Positions 50,360-64,000 are shown, counted from the first letter of the stretch. The stretch: 64,000 nt of DNA from Gordionus sp. m RMFG-2023 (GCF_954871325.1 NC_088775.1:80887561-80951560), one strand, 5' to 3'. Notes: generated by a model not told the origin, from the sequence alone. Translations and numbers: made by a program.

Positions 50360-53300
50360 GATATGCTTTATGTCTAGAATTGCAGCTTTTAGAGAATCAT
50401 GTAATTGATGGTCTCCATTTTCTTCAGATCTGACAGTACGAGACCAATTAAGATTCTTCGGAAAATAGATGAAGACCGAGATTTAAGCTGGGGATGGCTT
50501 AAATCCACTCAGCCATAAAATTTAATTGATTTGGCTATTCCTTTTGTTTGTAGGTACAATAATAGTAATTCAAAAATATCATTAAACAAAGGACAACCAC
50601 AATCTTTCTGCAGACATGAGGGGGGGGCGATGGGCAAATGAAATTTATTAGCATATCAGAGCTCGAGGTTAGAATATAGGTATTTATCTGGAAGAATGCA
50701 TTTGTCGATTATTAAGAACTGTCGTGTCGATACGATAGTTACGAGGAAATATGAAGTAACGGTGAACGAATTCCGATACCCCCACATTTTGAGATGCTTG
50801 ATTTAACATAGAAGAGATTTATAATCTCTTGAATATAATTTCTGATTTGGTTTTTATGCACAACGAGTTTGTTTAAATTAGAGAAAATGGGGGGGGGAAG
50901 GCGTTAATTAGCTTAGGGGTTAGAGAAAAATTTTGAATAAAAAGCGTAGTTAAATAATAATTTGCTGAAAATTGGCTTAAAGTTTAGGAATAACTTTAAG
51001 GAAGTGTTAAGGAGTATATTTACTGCGTCTGGAGAGTCAATTGGGTGACCCGAAAAGAGTTAGTAGTTTGCAATTTATGATCTTGAAAGGAAGGCCAGAT
51101 GACAATGGAACATATTTCGTATTAATTGATGATTAAAATATGACCTGAATAAAGTGACCAAATACAAATATTTTATTAACATTCATTCATATATAAACGG
51201 AGGTTTTTACCCTTTTAAATTTTTTTAAAATCTCACTTTTAATCCTGTTGATATAATGCAATAAAGTATTTAAATATTGATATTTTTTATATATTTATAT
51301 ATATATATATTGTAGTCATATTTGCAAAAGTTCTAAAATCAGTTAGAAATTTTCAATTTATTGCTTAATTTTATTAATTAAAATTATATCTGAATGAAAA
51401 TCTTAAAATTTTTATTATATTAAAATGTGTTTAGTAGGGGTTTAATTTTATCAAAATTGCTATATCATAGATTTTTTATGAATTTCAATAAAAGTTTTTA
51501 TGGGCTTTAAACATCTTATAATGTGAGTTGAATGATAATAGATTTATATCAATTTATCCTCATTATTTAATTTAAACATAGTCAACAATATAGTTTGCTA
51601 AATCTATTTACTCTATACTGATTCTTTTTAATGCTCTTTAAAAGTTCAAAAATAGTATTTCTAATATTAAAGTACCTTGCAATCAGAAGTTATATATTAT
51701 GTTTACAAAATTTAATTTTATAAATTGTGTAAAATAATTTATGGCTTAGAAAGCTAAATAAATGTAAATAAAAATAAACTTTTTATAATAATATTATAAA
51801 TTTTAGTTCCAACTATAATTTATGCTCATCATTTAACAAGGAATATTTATAAAAATCAATATATTTAATTATTTAAATGTTGTAAAAGTAATTATTTTTA
51901 AATAACTTAAATTACTAATATTTGATAATTATGCTATTTTCCAGAATTAACTAATACTAAATCAGCTTGCATCACATTTGTGGATCCAATGAAAATAGGT
52001 AAATGAAATTGAATTATAGAAATTAGAAAATTTTTGGATCAAATATATTTAAGTGAGTTATTGTAAAAGGGCTATAGCTAGGAATTCCAGCTTGGGGCAA
52101 CTGCTTACTTCGGGGGTCAATATTTTTTGAAATAAAAACAAATAGTGCACTCATAGAAATTTTAGTCTATTTTTATTAAAAATTTGTAAATGATGATTTT
52201 TATTTTTAAATTTAACATAAATGAATTGAAAGCTAAATTTTGTAGTTTTTCTATAAGCCATTAATAATAAATTTTGTTTATGGATCTTTCATCAATTCTC
52301 TAGTGCATGATGGAACTTTTAGTGTAGAGAATGAGGCCTCATAAAAAGCCATTGATATGCCCTTGATGTTTTTGAGCGATGATATTAAATTTTATAAGTT
52401 TCTTAGCCTGAATTCTTTTCAAATAAAAAGAATTATCACTTTTATTTTTAATATATTAATTGTGGGAACTATATTTTTTAGCATCCACTATATTAGTAAC
52501 TGCTGACTATAGTTACCTTTTTAGTGAATCTATTGTGATTAATACCTCATAAATAAAAATGACTATAATGTAATTTATATTAAGCATTTAGATAAGACCA
52601 GAAGCTTTGACTGAATTATAAGTAGAAATCTCTGAATTAAGTTTTATTGGGAAATTAAAATAATACTTCACCAATAACTTCAAAATTCTTGTAAATGATA
52701 GGAGATGTTTCTAATTGACCAGTCCACCTCTGGTCTAAAAGTCTCCTAAGAGCACGACCTATATATTTACAAGATACGTTAAAATGACTAAAGTATTATA
52801 CAATACATTAGATTAAAAAATTAAAAATAATAACAATATTATTATACCAATTTTGAAAAACAAGATGCAACTTGTGGTTGTAGCAAAGGTACCTTTTTAT
52901 TAATATTTTTTGAAGCAAGATTTGTACTCCTCCATTTTGGCCAGACATGACGTTTGCATATTATATGCCTGGCTTATTATATTCAATGAATTATTATTTA
53001 ATTTAAGTTACTTTAAAATAATAATTTTGCGACATTGTAAATTAATGATTCCTATTAAATTTTCTTGGATTTCTCTATAAAAAAATATAATGAATAATAT
53101 GCTTAGGTTTTCACAACTTATTTATTAATTTGTATAAAATAATATTTTCTTATGTATTTTCATTTGAGGGCCAAAAATTTTTTTGAGGGGCTAGATTTGG
53201 GAGCCAGAATATTTTTTGAAAAAAGATGGTCTGCCTCTACCCACATGGGGATGGCTCTGTATGGTAGTTAATAAATTATTACTAAATATACCCAAAAGAA

Positions 53301-56300
53301 TGTGAAAAAATAATTGGGTTAAAAAGAATATAAACATTTTTATATGAACTAGAAAAAATATTATTTAATCAAATTATTTGGTTTCAAATAACTATTATTT
53401 GAAAAAAATATTGCATCGCAGGAAATAAATTACTAATCAATTTAAAGCATTTTTTTGAATTTTCAAAAAGAATATTCTCATTTGAATGTAATAGATAAAC
53501 TCAAATTTTATATAATGATGCCAAAAAATTGTTTGGCTATCTGAAATATTATTTTAATTTTCAATATTTCATCAATCAATCCATTAGCATTGTATGAACC
53601 TATCGAATTTTAACTTGGTCAGATCCTCGATTTTAAATAAATTTTGACAAGGGCATCAACAAAATTTTAAATTATTTTGTTTTCTACATGTTTTAACAAA
53701 TTTGGTATGTAATTAATGTAATAATAGGCTTTTATTGTTGTAATCAGAATTATTTAAATGTAAAATAAAGAAAGCTCTTGCTAAAATCAGAGTTTTATCC
53801 TAAAAAATTTTGAGAATGACTGCAAATATAAAAGAAATTTAAAAGTTAAAAACTCGAAAAGATTAAAAAAGTACAATTTGCAAAAAAAATTACAAATTTA
53901 TTGTTATATTATATTAAAATTTTAAAAAAAAGTTTACAAATTTTCTAAAAACGAAATCAAAAATTTTAAATTAGGTTGGTTCAGTATGAAAATCCAAATA
54001 CCAGGCCTGACTTTGGTTGGGCTGACTGACTGACAGATCCGTTCAGAGCTCTATTATATATTAATTTTATTCAAAAAACCCATTATATTTTCATTAATGT
54101 TACTGGAAAATTTCTGTCATCATTGATCCTGGCTAATATTTTTAAATGATTAGATTTATCTGATTTTTATTATAAACAGCAAACTCCAGATTTTTAGGCA
54201 AGAGTAAATTAACCAAGCTTGGAGAATTTTGCTATAAATATAATTTTTAAAATATAAAAGAAGATATAAATATAATTTACAGAAAGGTTTAAACATTTAT
54301 TGGCGATTTTTAAGGTTTAGGTAATAAAGATTTCGCCGCTTTAAAAAATCGACGAAATTAAGCCATTTAACAACGCTAGATTCAGGGTATTGATTTGATC
54401 GAACTTAGAGATTTTTCTCATTGTTTGGGCTTCGGGTCTGGAAATGAAGATATTCGCAAATTATTTTATAATATTTTTTTTTCTATAGAGATGGAAAAAA
54501 ATATTTTGAATTTTTTTTTATTCCTTACAATGCATATTAGAGTTCTGCGATAGGCTGACTTTTACCCGCTAGTCCTTTGTCATAAAAATATTTAATCACC
54601 TGTATATTTTATTAAAATTATATTTGATTGGTTTTGGCTATTTATTTTATTATATATTTTTTTAAAACTTTATCTTGTAAAATATACTAAATTGTAGAAA
54701 TAAAAATATTTTTTTAAAAATATAGATATATATTAATTTGGATATTTAATTGCCTTTTAGTATGGGCTTAAATATTTGATCGAGGACAGCCTATTTTGGT
54801 TTATTTTAAGTATTTAGTGGCATTGCTATTTTTTCATATTTTATTCTCGTTATTTTGGTTTTGCCTTTTTTCTTTTGTTTTTTTTGGCTATTTAGTCAAT
54901 ACTTAAAAGAAGGCTAAATGTAATAAGCCGACCCAGGACACGGCCATGATGCTCATTCCGCCTTCAAAAAATTTATATTTTGCCCACCAGTCCGTTGTTT
55001 AACTATAGTGAAAATAACGATACGAAAGTATATGTGGGGCTTCCTCTGACCCCAATTTGGACACTATATATTAGAATTAAATTAAACATAGACCTAAAAA
55101 CAAAGGCGATTTGATGAATAGGTTATCAAAAGATAGGTGTGAGTACCTTAATTTACACTTTTCTTAAAAGTATTAAGGCTGACATCGGCGCTAAAGGCGA
55201 AACATATGTATTATATTGAAATAACCACAACTTTTTATATGAAAAGAGTGACACGAAAGTTTGACTGTTATTTTAAGATTTTATTTATTTTAAAACTTAC
55301 AGCTTTTTCCAAGAGAGTCAAAAAATGGACAAATTATTTATAAATAGTATGATATAAAAAAAATATGTAAATAAAATTGATGTAGATTCATTTAAGGTTC
55401 AAATATTCAAGTAATTTTAAATTTTAAAAATGGTGTGTAAAAAAGTTTTTATAGTTAATATATCAATCAGAAACCTGAATAGATACCATTTACACGGCCT
55501 GGTCCAGATTTTTTTAGAAAAATTTTTTGGCCCAGGTTTTATATTTTCAGACCCGGCCCGGGATATTTTTAATATATAGTATATTTATTTTTAATTTTTA
55601 TATCTAATGGCGATTTAAAATATTTGGTTTTAAAATACACGACCCGGACCGGGTATATTTTTTTCGAAATTGTTTTTCGGTTCGTTCCGTATATTTTTTT
55701 GAAAAAAATTTCTGGCTATATTTAAAAACCCCCCAGCCATCGTGCCCATAAGCCGGATACGCCAAACTCCAAAAAACCGGTATAACTTATTAACTACCGA
55801 ACAAAATTAATTTTGCACATACTTACCTAAAAATATTAAGCTACTAAAAGATCTTAACAAAAATATTGAAAGAATTTTAAGTGATATCTTTCTTTAAATG
55901 ACTGGGGTTAATAATGATATCACCTGGGGCAATTATGGTCGGGGGGTTTGGGTCTGTATAATCCTGTGAAATTGTATTAAAATAAGTCTTGTATGACCAC
56001 CCAACACAATATTTTGCACACATCTTAAGAAATATAAAAGTTGGCGCGGCCCGAATTAATATTTTTAAAAAGGTTATTCAGCTCGGTCAAACGCATCATA
56101 TTCTCATAATATTAATTTTTTTTCTTTTCCTATTTTTATTATACATATATTTTTTAAATCAATAAAATAAAGTAAAACGTAAAAACTCATCAAACTTGAA
56201 TAATTATTTTTTTCAAAAATAAAATATATAAAATTAAAAAATATTCAACAAAATTTATACAATGAAAGCGTTATGTTATGTTATTTTATTTATTTATATT

Positions 56301-57142
56301 ATTTTTTATAATTTACTACAAATGATTTTCAGTTTTCCACAAAAATGAAAATAATGGTGATAATGTTTTTTTCACAATTATTGTCCTGTACAAACGGTGA
56401 TGAGTTCTTTGTTTACCATCAAAATATAATTGCCATGGTTTTTAAATTATTATTATTCTTTATTAAAAATAAGTAAAAAAAAAATTGACATAAAATATTT
56501 TGAAAAAACACCTGTTAGGCCGATAATTTTTTTTTTATATAGATATTACTTCTAGGTGACTGACAATGATTGTTTCTTGATTATTATATGGAGGGTTCTA
56601 ACTCTATTTTTGGAAATTTAGTTAAGGTGCTAAAATCTTAACCCCCCCCCTCCCCCCCCCCCACCCCTTATCTTTAATAACTCTCAAAAATGTAAACCTT
56701 GAATTTATATTATATTGTTTAATGAAAAAAGGATATATAAGTTCGATTACATAATGTTGAACCAGATGGTGAGTGTTTTTTTATAAAAAAATAAATGGCT
56801 CCCTTATAAAAGTGATCTGATCATTTTTTTAAATACCCTTATATTATTTCCTTCCACATAAAAAATATAATTTTATCTAATAGAATAACTCGACCATTTA
56901 AAAAGTATATATATGCCATTATTTTGAGAATATTAGTTATATATTTACACTAGAAAAAAGAGATCTATGATTGTTCTTTCAAAGGAAGATGGCTACCATT
57001 TTAAATTAGAAATATGTTACTCGTTCTTAAATGTTAATTAGCAAATAGAAATAGGCTTATTTATGAGGTTTTTGTGAATGTATGAGCAGCAAATTTTCCA
57101 ATTGAGAAGGGAAGGACCGGATTGAAAATGCATGGTCTGAAT
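50360..57142. other. Long intergenic stretch with repeats only
   Basis: A GC-richer unassigned patch at 50390-51110 has short open pieces without a recognised family. A TA/AT microsatellite lies at about 51290-51311. A possible poorly conserved element runs 52064-53260 (aagggctatagctagg and ggggatggctctg ends, no target duplication). Repeat-like ggcctgactttggttgggctgac lies near 54005 and ggacacggcc near 54938. C-tracts occur at 56642-56664. No gene is supported. Confidence 0.4.
55470..55765. repeat. GGCCCGGCC-type dispersed repeat, copy 3
   Basis: It carries acacggcctggtccag, cagacccggcccggg, the core atggcgatttaaaatatttg and acccggaccgggtat in the same order as 46463-46880. Confidence 0.6.
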
Positions 57143-58425
57143 CAAAGTTGGCAAGTCGGTCAATTGACCGAAGGAGTATTTGACCTCATCAAAAACGGTC
57201 AAATAATCTAAAATGTTATTGGTGAATAAATAAATTGATTTAATTAACTAATATGTATTTAAAGCATGTTTATCAATCTAATTAGGCCGCATTTTATTTT
57301 AAAATATATTTGTATCATTAAAGCATCGATTTAATTATAATTTTATATTACAATATAAGATTTTCATATTAAAATATTCGAATTTCATTTTAAAATATAA
57401 AAATTAAAGAATTTTTCCCATTTTCAATTTGACTGAATCTCAATATATAAATAAATATAATAATTTTGCTAAAGATGGTTTGAGAAAATTACTAATTGCA
57501 AATTTATAAACATTATGTACATTATTTTAAACAAGATGGGCATCGTCAATAATATATAAGGAGAAAATATAAATATGCAAGAAAGCTCTGAAAGCAGCTC
57601 TGCTGTAGAAGTTGGATATTTGTCCGAAAGAAATGGCCAATAATATAAATGAAGAAATATTTTGGATGAAAAATTTAAACATCTTTAACATTTATCTATC
57701 TTATTGTTGTAAGAGCAAAGGGATGAATATAATTTGGCCTACGTAAAAAACTATATGCTTTGTTTGGAAAACACATAATTCGATCATACCATAATTTTAT
57801 AATTTCTCCACCTGAAAAAAAATGATAATTTTGAAAAAGAAAAAACAATCCAAATACATGTGCTCACACTCCTGGTTATTTATTGAATTCCCAATATAAG
57901 GGGAGCTTACTAGTAGGGAATTTGATGAAGCCTGTGCTATAATAAAAGAATTAGGCATTTTACAAGGTGATGATAATTAAGAGATTTTAAGTTAACATAA
58001 ATTTCAGTAGTAAAAGTGATGATATATTTAATTGCTAAAATATGCGGAAAGCAGTAATTTTCATAAAAATTTCGGCTTCGACTTGTTGGAATGGGCTTTG
58101 CCCACCTTGAACCGAGAAGTGTCTAATATAATATCTTACTAACAATTCATAGTTATACTTCTTTTTCAGAAAGAAATTGGTCGATTTGATATTCATACGA
58201 AGAAAAGAAATCGATTGAAGATCTCGATAACGAAAATTGGTAAGAGTATATCATAAGCTGATTAAGAATATTGAAGAAAATGATAATATTGAATAAAAAT
58301 AACAAGACTCTGTCATGGAGAGCGAATCATTAATTATAGAATTTAAAAAAAATATAATTTCACATAAAGTTAAAATTGTCTTAAAAGACATAATTTGAAT
58401 TTGAGCGGTCATATACACAACCCTG
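57143..58425 (+). mobile_element. hAT (SERNWS-type) remnant
   Basis: The left end CAAAGTTGGCAAGTCGGTCA resembles the CAGGCCTGGCAAGTCGGTCA end of the copy at 11030-11690. The right end is near gcggtcatatacacaaccctg. The dimerisation region (58165-58250) reads SERNWS then, after a frame change, HTKKRNRL, typical of DUF659-type hAT transposases. A start-like piece, MQESSESSSAVEVGYLSERN, lies at 57595. Multiple stops; a dead element. Confidence 0.7.
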
Positions 58426-58870
58426 GGTTAGATACTTCCGATTGGCTATTTTGGATTGTGTAATTGGTATAGATAGGAATGATATATTTATGAAAATAAT
58501 AATAAGCGATTACATTACCAATGTTGTAAAATTATTAATATCCGATTTATAGGAGTTTTCATTATTTTTTTCCTGCTGTCGTTATGTATAATAATCAATT
58601 TTTTTTTGTCATAAATAGATATTAAATGTGATTTGTGATAGTTAATTTTATTGAATTAATATTCCCGTAAATGCCATTCATTATATTTTGTTCCAATAAA
58701 ATGGTATAATGTGGATTGAATAAAATTAATCAATAATTAAAATATTTCAAAATCCTTTAGTTCTTTGTTCATTCCTCAGGGATTTTTACATATAATTTAA
58801 AAATTAGTTTACATTATTTATTTTAGAGTTTATAAAAAAATACTAAGATTTTACATGAACCTTTTTTTAG
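58426..58870. other. Flank upstream of the 58871 exon, nothing recognised
   Basis: AT-rich, ending in a pyrimidine tract (cctttttttag) that forms the acceptor of the exon. Confidence 0.5.
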
Positions 58871-59445
58871 ATGACCGCGGTCTCAGCATCACCCCCTATA
58901 TTCACGGTAACCACTACAAATCCAAACACTCTTCATAACATCGTGACCTCTTCGACTCTGGGACTCAGGTTTCAGGTAGTGAATAGTTCTCACGCGAATC
59001 ATAACATCCTGCGCGGGGCTCGGATAATTAACAATAACGTTTCCCTCATTCCTTCCTGCTCCACAAATAACCACGTTCACTTAGAACCCGTTCAACATAT
59101 CACCACGAGTTCTGTAAGTCACCCCAATTACGCTGATAATGCTAATGTTTCTTCTGACTCGAATTTAAATGCCCAAAGCCCTAACAACAATAACTTCGTA
59201 TATTATATCAAACCCCCGGTTCCAAACAGTTATAAACCGATAATCGTTAATAATACCGCAAATCATATTGGCCTTAACAAGCCCCAGCTCGAATCAAATA
59301 GGTTGGGCAATGCGCGGCAGCCACATTGCAATGGCGAAACGGGTCTCACTTCCATAGGTATTAGAAACAATCAAATATACGGTAATTCTCCTGGGATGAC
59401 TACTCATCAAATCGTGGATTGTTATTATCCTCCCTTGAATGAAAA
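58871..59445 (+). CDS. Asn/Ser/Thr-rich exon of an unidentified gene
   Basis: The exon starts directly after a strong acceptor (aacctttttttag) with ATGACCGCGGTCTC. It runs as clean, GC-richer coding sequence to about 59445, where a weak donor (gtttct) is the likely end. After that the frame runs into intron-like AT-rich sequence. About 191 residues: MTAVSASPPIFTVTTT, many Asn/Ser/His (PNNNNFVYYIKPPVPNSYKP), ending HQIVDCYYPPLNE. No domain is recognised. The composition suits a disordered region of a transcription or chromatin regulator, but that is inference. If the ATG is the start, a 5' UTR intron precedes it; otherwise it is an internal exon. No partner exons were found. Confidence 0.65.
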
Positions 59446-59610
59446 GTTTCTTTTTATTACAAAATATATTTTTATAATTAGGGTTTTAGGTTGTCCTAAA
59501 TCTGTCGCAAAAATAAAACAACTTCCAGAAGTTTTTAAATTTAGATAGAGTCATTTGAATTTGTGTTGTATTATTATTGGGTTTACAAAAAATACCTAGA
59601 GAATAAAACA

Positions 59611-59680
59611 GTGCACATATTGGCCGATATCAATTTAATATCAGACCTCCAAAACTGGTATTGGTATGGTACACCCCCTA
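59611..59680. repeat. Solo right end of the TAGGGATGCACCGATA MITE family
   Basis: Sequence ttggccgatatcaatttaat, cagacctccaaaa, ggtacaccccct matches 50290-50359. No left end nearby. Confidence 0.6.
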
Positions 59681-59847
59681 ATACTAAAGGATGTTATATA
59701 ATATAAAATTAATCAATAAAGTTCTCTATAAGTTTATTTGCGAAAATTTGATTGCAAACATTTTCACAAATAACAACGTGTAAGCGAATAAATGTTCATC
59801 GAAGGGGGTAAAAATTTGCTTATACCCCCCCCCCCCTTTGCATAGAT

Positions 59848-59863
59848 CCTGGCTACGCCAATG
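59848..59863. repeat. Solo ZMYM-type hAT right end
   Basis: cctggctacgccaatg differs at one base from the terminus at 4070-4085, and like it follows a C-tract. A decayed fragment. Confidence 0.5.
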
Positions 59864-59880
59864 TTTGAAATGCATTATTT

Positions 59881-61773
59881 GCGCTTGAAACGCTCAATTG
59901 TTCGTTTCGAAAATTTAAAATCATGCAAATCGAAAAATCTAATATTCGTATTACTAACGAATAATAATATGATTAAATATTGTTAAATTTTATTATCAAA
60001 AATGAAAAATATTTGAATATATGTGGAAATAAAGCGAATACTTTTGAATATTGAGGATCAAATAAGGGCGATATTAGACTAAACTTGTGTATAATGAGAG
60101 ATGTACCAACTTTTAAAGGTTGATTTAATCTGCTATAGATAAAGTTGATACCGATTCGATATCGCCTTATGCCTTTCTCCCTATTACATCATTATATAAA
60201 ATATTTTTTTTATAATATCTTTCAATTAAAACATTTGAAATTACTTATTAATTTTTATATCATAAATCCTTTTTTATCCTCTATTTTGATATGTCAGATC
60301 GGCCAATCTTTCATAAAAATATCTGTGTTGATAAGAACATAATAAGAAAAATCAGGTGACCTAAACTGGCCTTGAACTATAAAATTTTTTTATTAATTTT
60401 TCGCTTAAAAGCTTATTAAACTCTCTTAAACTGAACATTTTACCTCAGACAATTGTGTCAGTTAACATTGTACGATCAAATATTATGAATATATTGAATA
60501 AAAAATGATTTCAGGTTTCTTATAAAATAAATTTTAAAATTTTTTATCATTAGTAGAGTTGACATAATATATGTCCCAATTTTTTTTATATATATTATAA
60601 AATTACATTAAAGGATATAATTTTTCGTTATGAAATAAATACATTTATAAACATACGTAGAGTTTATTGCCCGTGTAATTTTATTAATTATTTTTTTTTG
60701 AGGTTATTTTATTTCATTTTTTCATATTTATGTAAATGTAAATATTTACTAAAAAGAAATATTCATATCCTACTGCTATAAAATTTACAAATTAATTTAA
60801 AATAGTTTCTTCACTAGTCCCTTACCCTGCCAACGCATCTTATTATTATTTTTATCTTGTTCAAAATCAAAGCCGCATATGGCTAATAATTGTGAAAATA
60901 TAAAAATAGACCTGCCATATTCGTAAATTTTAAAATTATCATTCATGAAACTTAATATTTTTTCCGGTTAGTGTCATAATTATGGGATCCTAGGGAGAAG
61001 GTCTGGAATTGATGGGTGACCTGCTTTGAATCAGTTAAATATTAAGAATTGTTGAAATCTTAATAGGATAAATTTTTGTTCTTCTTCATAATTGATCTTT
61101 TAAATGTTTATTTCTTATTTTTATTTAATCAAAAAGAAAAGAAAGTGTAACATTATTTGCATGTGATATAACTAGAATACGTTCCACTGAATCTAGAAAA
61201 CAGAATTAATCCATTAAAATTATTTATCGATTTAAATAAGTCAATCAATTTCCAGCCCTTCTATTTTTTTTCCCTTAATCTCGAATACTACTTTATTATG
61301 GAAATGGCTTGAGATTCATTTTGTAAACTCACAAATTTCTCGGTATATGTATAAAAAAGATATTCTCTTAAGGAAAAATCGATTTTTTTTTCTGCCAGGA
61401 ATCTATATATTAATTCTTTTTTGAAACCTTTCAATTTTTTTTAAATAAATTTTTTTTACTCTGTAAATTTGTTGCATAATATTGTTTTGGCCTCCGCTGA
61501 TAAGATACTATGGCCTCTAGTCGAAGTTTCAGAAGAGATCTGAAATATAAAGTTTTGAAGTCACTAGAAAAATCAATCAAGGATAATAGAATGCTGACAA
61601 ATTTATTAGGATTCAACATTTAATATACAACATATCGTCTGCTGTATAGTGTTCTATATCTGTATTTTTTTCTTTAAATTAATCCTCGAGTACTGTGTTC
61701 TTCCATATCACCTGTTCAAATATAATTTAGAATAATTCTTTATTTGTATTATTATTAATGAAGGTCACGATCC
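59881..61773. other. Intergenic, no gene supported
   Basis: The part 59880-60050 resembles the ATTCG-rich repeat of 5594-6036. Open frames at 60145-60342 (+) and 61431-61619 (-) lack motifs. The latter has slightly coding-like composition (RSLLKLRLEAIVSYQRRPKQ) but no splice context I trust. Confidence 0.4.
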
Positions 61774-62136
61774 GGTCTTTGGTCTGGGCCTGACTGAGGC
61801 ACTCAGGTCGGACTAGACCACAGTTTTTAAGAAAGATATTTTTTGTTATTCTAAAAATATTTTCGTTTTTACCAAATTTAATTCTTGATTATCGGGCTGT
61901 AAGTAAGATGCTTTTTGACACACTTATGGTCTTCATATTGCAAAATAAAAATGTACCAAATCACAATAACTGGAATAACTCCTCTTGAAAAATAACATAA
62001 AATAAAATATACAAAAAACTATATTAATTGAATAGTAAAGCAAACTTAAATAATAATAAAAGGCCCGTCAGGTCAGTAAAAAAAAAAGATTGGTCCTCAA
62101 AAAAATCTATCTGTCAATCGACCCCGGTCTAAGACC
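61774..62136. repeat. Probable MITE with GGTCTTTGGTC/GACC ends
   Basis: The left end GGTCTTTGGTCTGGGCCTGA and the complement of the right end GGTCTTAGACCGGGGTCGAT are related, with further gacctgacggg and gcctgactgag motifs inside. 363 bp, non-coding, no clear target duplication. Confidence 0.5.
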
Positions 62137-63315
62137 TATATAATCGTTAGCTTCACTAATTATTTATAATGTGATTTCTTATCTAAAATACATGAAATAT
62201 TTTTTATAAATACTCTGGCGTGAAAAAATTATAAAAAGAATGGATATAGAACATTATAATTCTCCGACGACGATATGTAAGTATAATCATTCTGACCAAT
62301 TCAATTTTATATCATAATTTATAGAACCCTTTTTAAAATTCTTACGTTCGCTTGATTCTAGTCTACTTCCTTCTTTTTTTTAATCCACATTTTCTGTGAA
62401 ATGTATGTATTAGAAAATTATAAGCGCACGAAAAAAATAAGAGATTTTAAGGGATTTTTTTCTATAAATGAATCTATAATTTGTTTTTAAGTCTAACCCT
62501 GTAGTATCCTTGCACGTGTCCAGCTTCCTTTGCCTATGAGAATTTTTGGAACACATAGCCCTACCGAATCCATCAGGAATGTCTGACTGAATTTGGTCCG
62601 ATAGGATAGATGAGGTCCAAAATCATCATAGAGAAAATTACAAATTACCATTTTCATTACTAACACTACTAACTAAAAATGATTGGGCATATGATCTCAA
62701 TATTCATTTGTGGTTTTATTGCTTGCCAGAGGATTATTTTAGCTTTTACACTCACCTTTCACAGATTTATCCAATTGAGCGCAACATGTCTAGAAAGAGT
62801 TAGCCGATGATAAGCCTCTCTTCTACATCTCACAAGCTAAAATAGATATCCCCATGGTTGCTGGGTTTGTTGATTATTTATATTTGACTACAATATGAGT
62901 ATCATTCTCTTTTTGCTTCTCTAAATCAGGAGCTTTAGCCATTTAAAATTTTAGAATTGCCATTTCTTCAAAGAATCTTTATCTTGGGCCAAATTACGAA
63001 AGAGGTCCGCTTTACTCACCATGCGCTTACAATGTAAAGTCCCTCTTCCCCACACCTGCTTCAAATATGGACACTGAAAAATATTGGTGGACATTTTAAA
63101 TTTATGTGATCGAGAATGATGATATTAAATTATTCGATGTTAAAATATAAAAACTTTATAAAAAATTGGATAAGTGTTGAATCCTGTGATAAATTCTTAG
63201 AATCATATCTTTCTCAGTATGACCTCTAAAATTTCCTATTTCTCTCTAAAATCGCCTGTTTTTAATTTATAAAAATTTACCCTTATTGTTCGACAACGAT
63301 TTTTCAAAAATGAAT
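62137..63315. other. Unassigned stretch, GC-richer at 62480-63080
   Basis: Composition at 62480-63080 is closer to coding than its surroundings. All frames are interrupted and no family is recognised. It could be a decayed transposon or pseudogene. Confidence 0.35.
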
Positions 63316-63937
63316 ACTGAAAAGATTTATAATTATAAATTTAATATTATCATACACTTATTTATTGAATTAATTTTTACCAAAATTGAATAATGTATTC
63401 GGTTGCCCATCATACTTAAAAATTAAATTGACATTATATATATATATTTATTAAAGATGATGAGCAATTTAGTCATCTACAAATTCCGAAAACCCTATAT
63501 TTATCCCTCTCCCAAATCTAATATAAAGGTTTGAATTCTACATGATTGGGTGAACCGTAACATAATTAATAAAATATAGTTTTTGCAACACAACAAACAA
63601 CTTATTATACCTTTGATCACATCTCAACTGAAAAGATTTATAATTATAAATTTAATATTATCATACACTTATTTATTGAATTAATTTTTACCAAAATTGA
63701 ATAATGTATTCGGTTGCCCATCATACTTAAAAATTAAATTGACATTATATATATATATTTATTAAAGATGATGAGCAATTTAGTCATCTACAAATTCCGA
63801 AAACCCTATATTTATCCCTCTCCCAAATCTAATATAAAGGTTTGAATTCTACATGATTGGGTGAACCGTAACATAATTAATAAAATATAGTTTTTGCAAC
63901 ACAACAAACAACTTATTATACCTTTGATCACATCTCA
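63316..63937. repeat. 311-bp perfect tandem duplication
   Basis: The unit beginning actgaaaagatttataatta and ending tttgatcacatctca occurs at 63316-63626 and again at 63627-63937 with no difference seen, including its internal TA run. It is a very recent duplication or an assembly duplicate. No coding sequence. Confidence 0.93.
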
Positions 63938-64000
63938 TATTAAAATTTCCTAAAATATTTATATCCTCCTTTAGAAAACTCGAGGCCCAGCATTTTTATT

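Noticed and set aside
52064-53260. Possible DNA transposon with ggctatagctagg-like ends
   Set aside because: Only about 9 of 16 end positions pair and no target duplication was found, so it is only mentioned in the intergenic entry.

Overview
The window is AT-rich (roughly three quarters A+T by eye) animal DNA. It holds spliced genes with GT-AG introns, a metazoan group I p21-activated kinase, and many hAT-type DNA transposons and LTR elements. I cannot name the species. The kinase, a leucine-rich-repeat membrane protein and the transposon mix point to an invertebrate.

Host genes. (1) 35-229: two possible symmetric mini-exons of an unknown gene that runs off the left edge. (2) 9328-12263 (+): a two-exon gene for a secreted or membrane protein with a signal peptide, leucine-rich repeats, a C-terminal LRR cap and one membrane span. 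(3) 32810-47046 (+): twelve consecutive exons of a group I PAK (CRIB/autoinhibitory domain, long Asn/Ser-rich linker, complete kinase domain, stop codon). All exon phases agree. Only the N-terminal exon or exons are missing. (4) 58871-59445 (+): one Asn/Ser/Thr-rich exon of an unidentified gene.

Mobile DNA. Several hAT elements are closed by terminal inverted repeats and 8-bp target duplications (13558-14972, 16732-18482, 23281-31376, 40538-41773, 48762-50185). Others are fragments. Most have lost the transposase core. From 19.75 to 31.89 kb there is a three-level nest: an older LTR element is split by an 8-bp-TSD DNA transposon, which is itself split by a very young LTR element. Both LTR elements carry gag-like zinc-knuckle and retropepsin-like parts behind a hydrophobic segment, with no polymerase or integrase seen. 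The DNA transposon in the nest and its shortened, inverted relative at 48.8-50.2 kb flank the PAK gene as inverted repeats.

The rest is intron or intergenic DNA with palindromic and MITE-like repeats. It ends with a 311-bp tandem duplication at 63316-63937. The observations I would check first are the gag/protease-only LTR family, the duplicated 3' splice site in PAK that would add exactly 15 residues, and the pogo/CENP-B-type transposase found inside an element with hAT-style ends.
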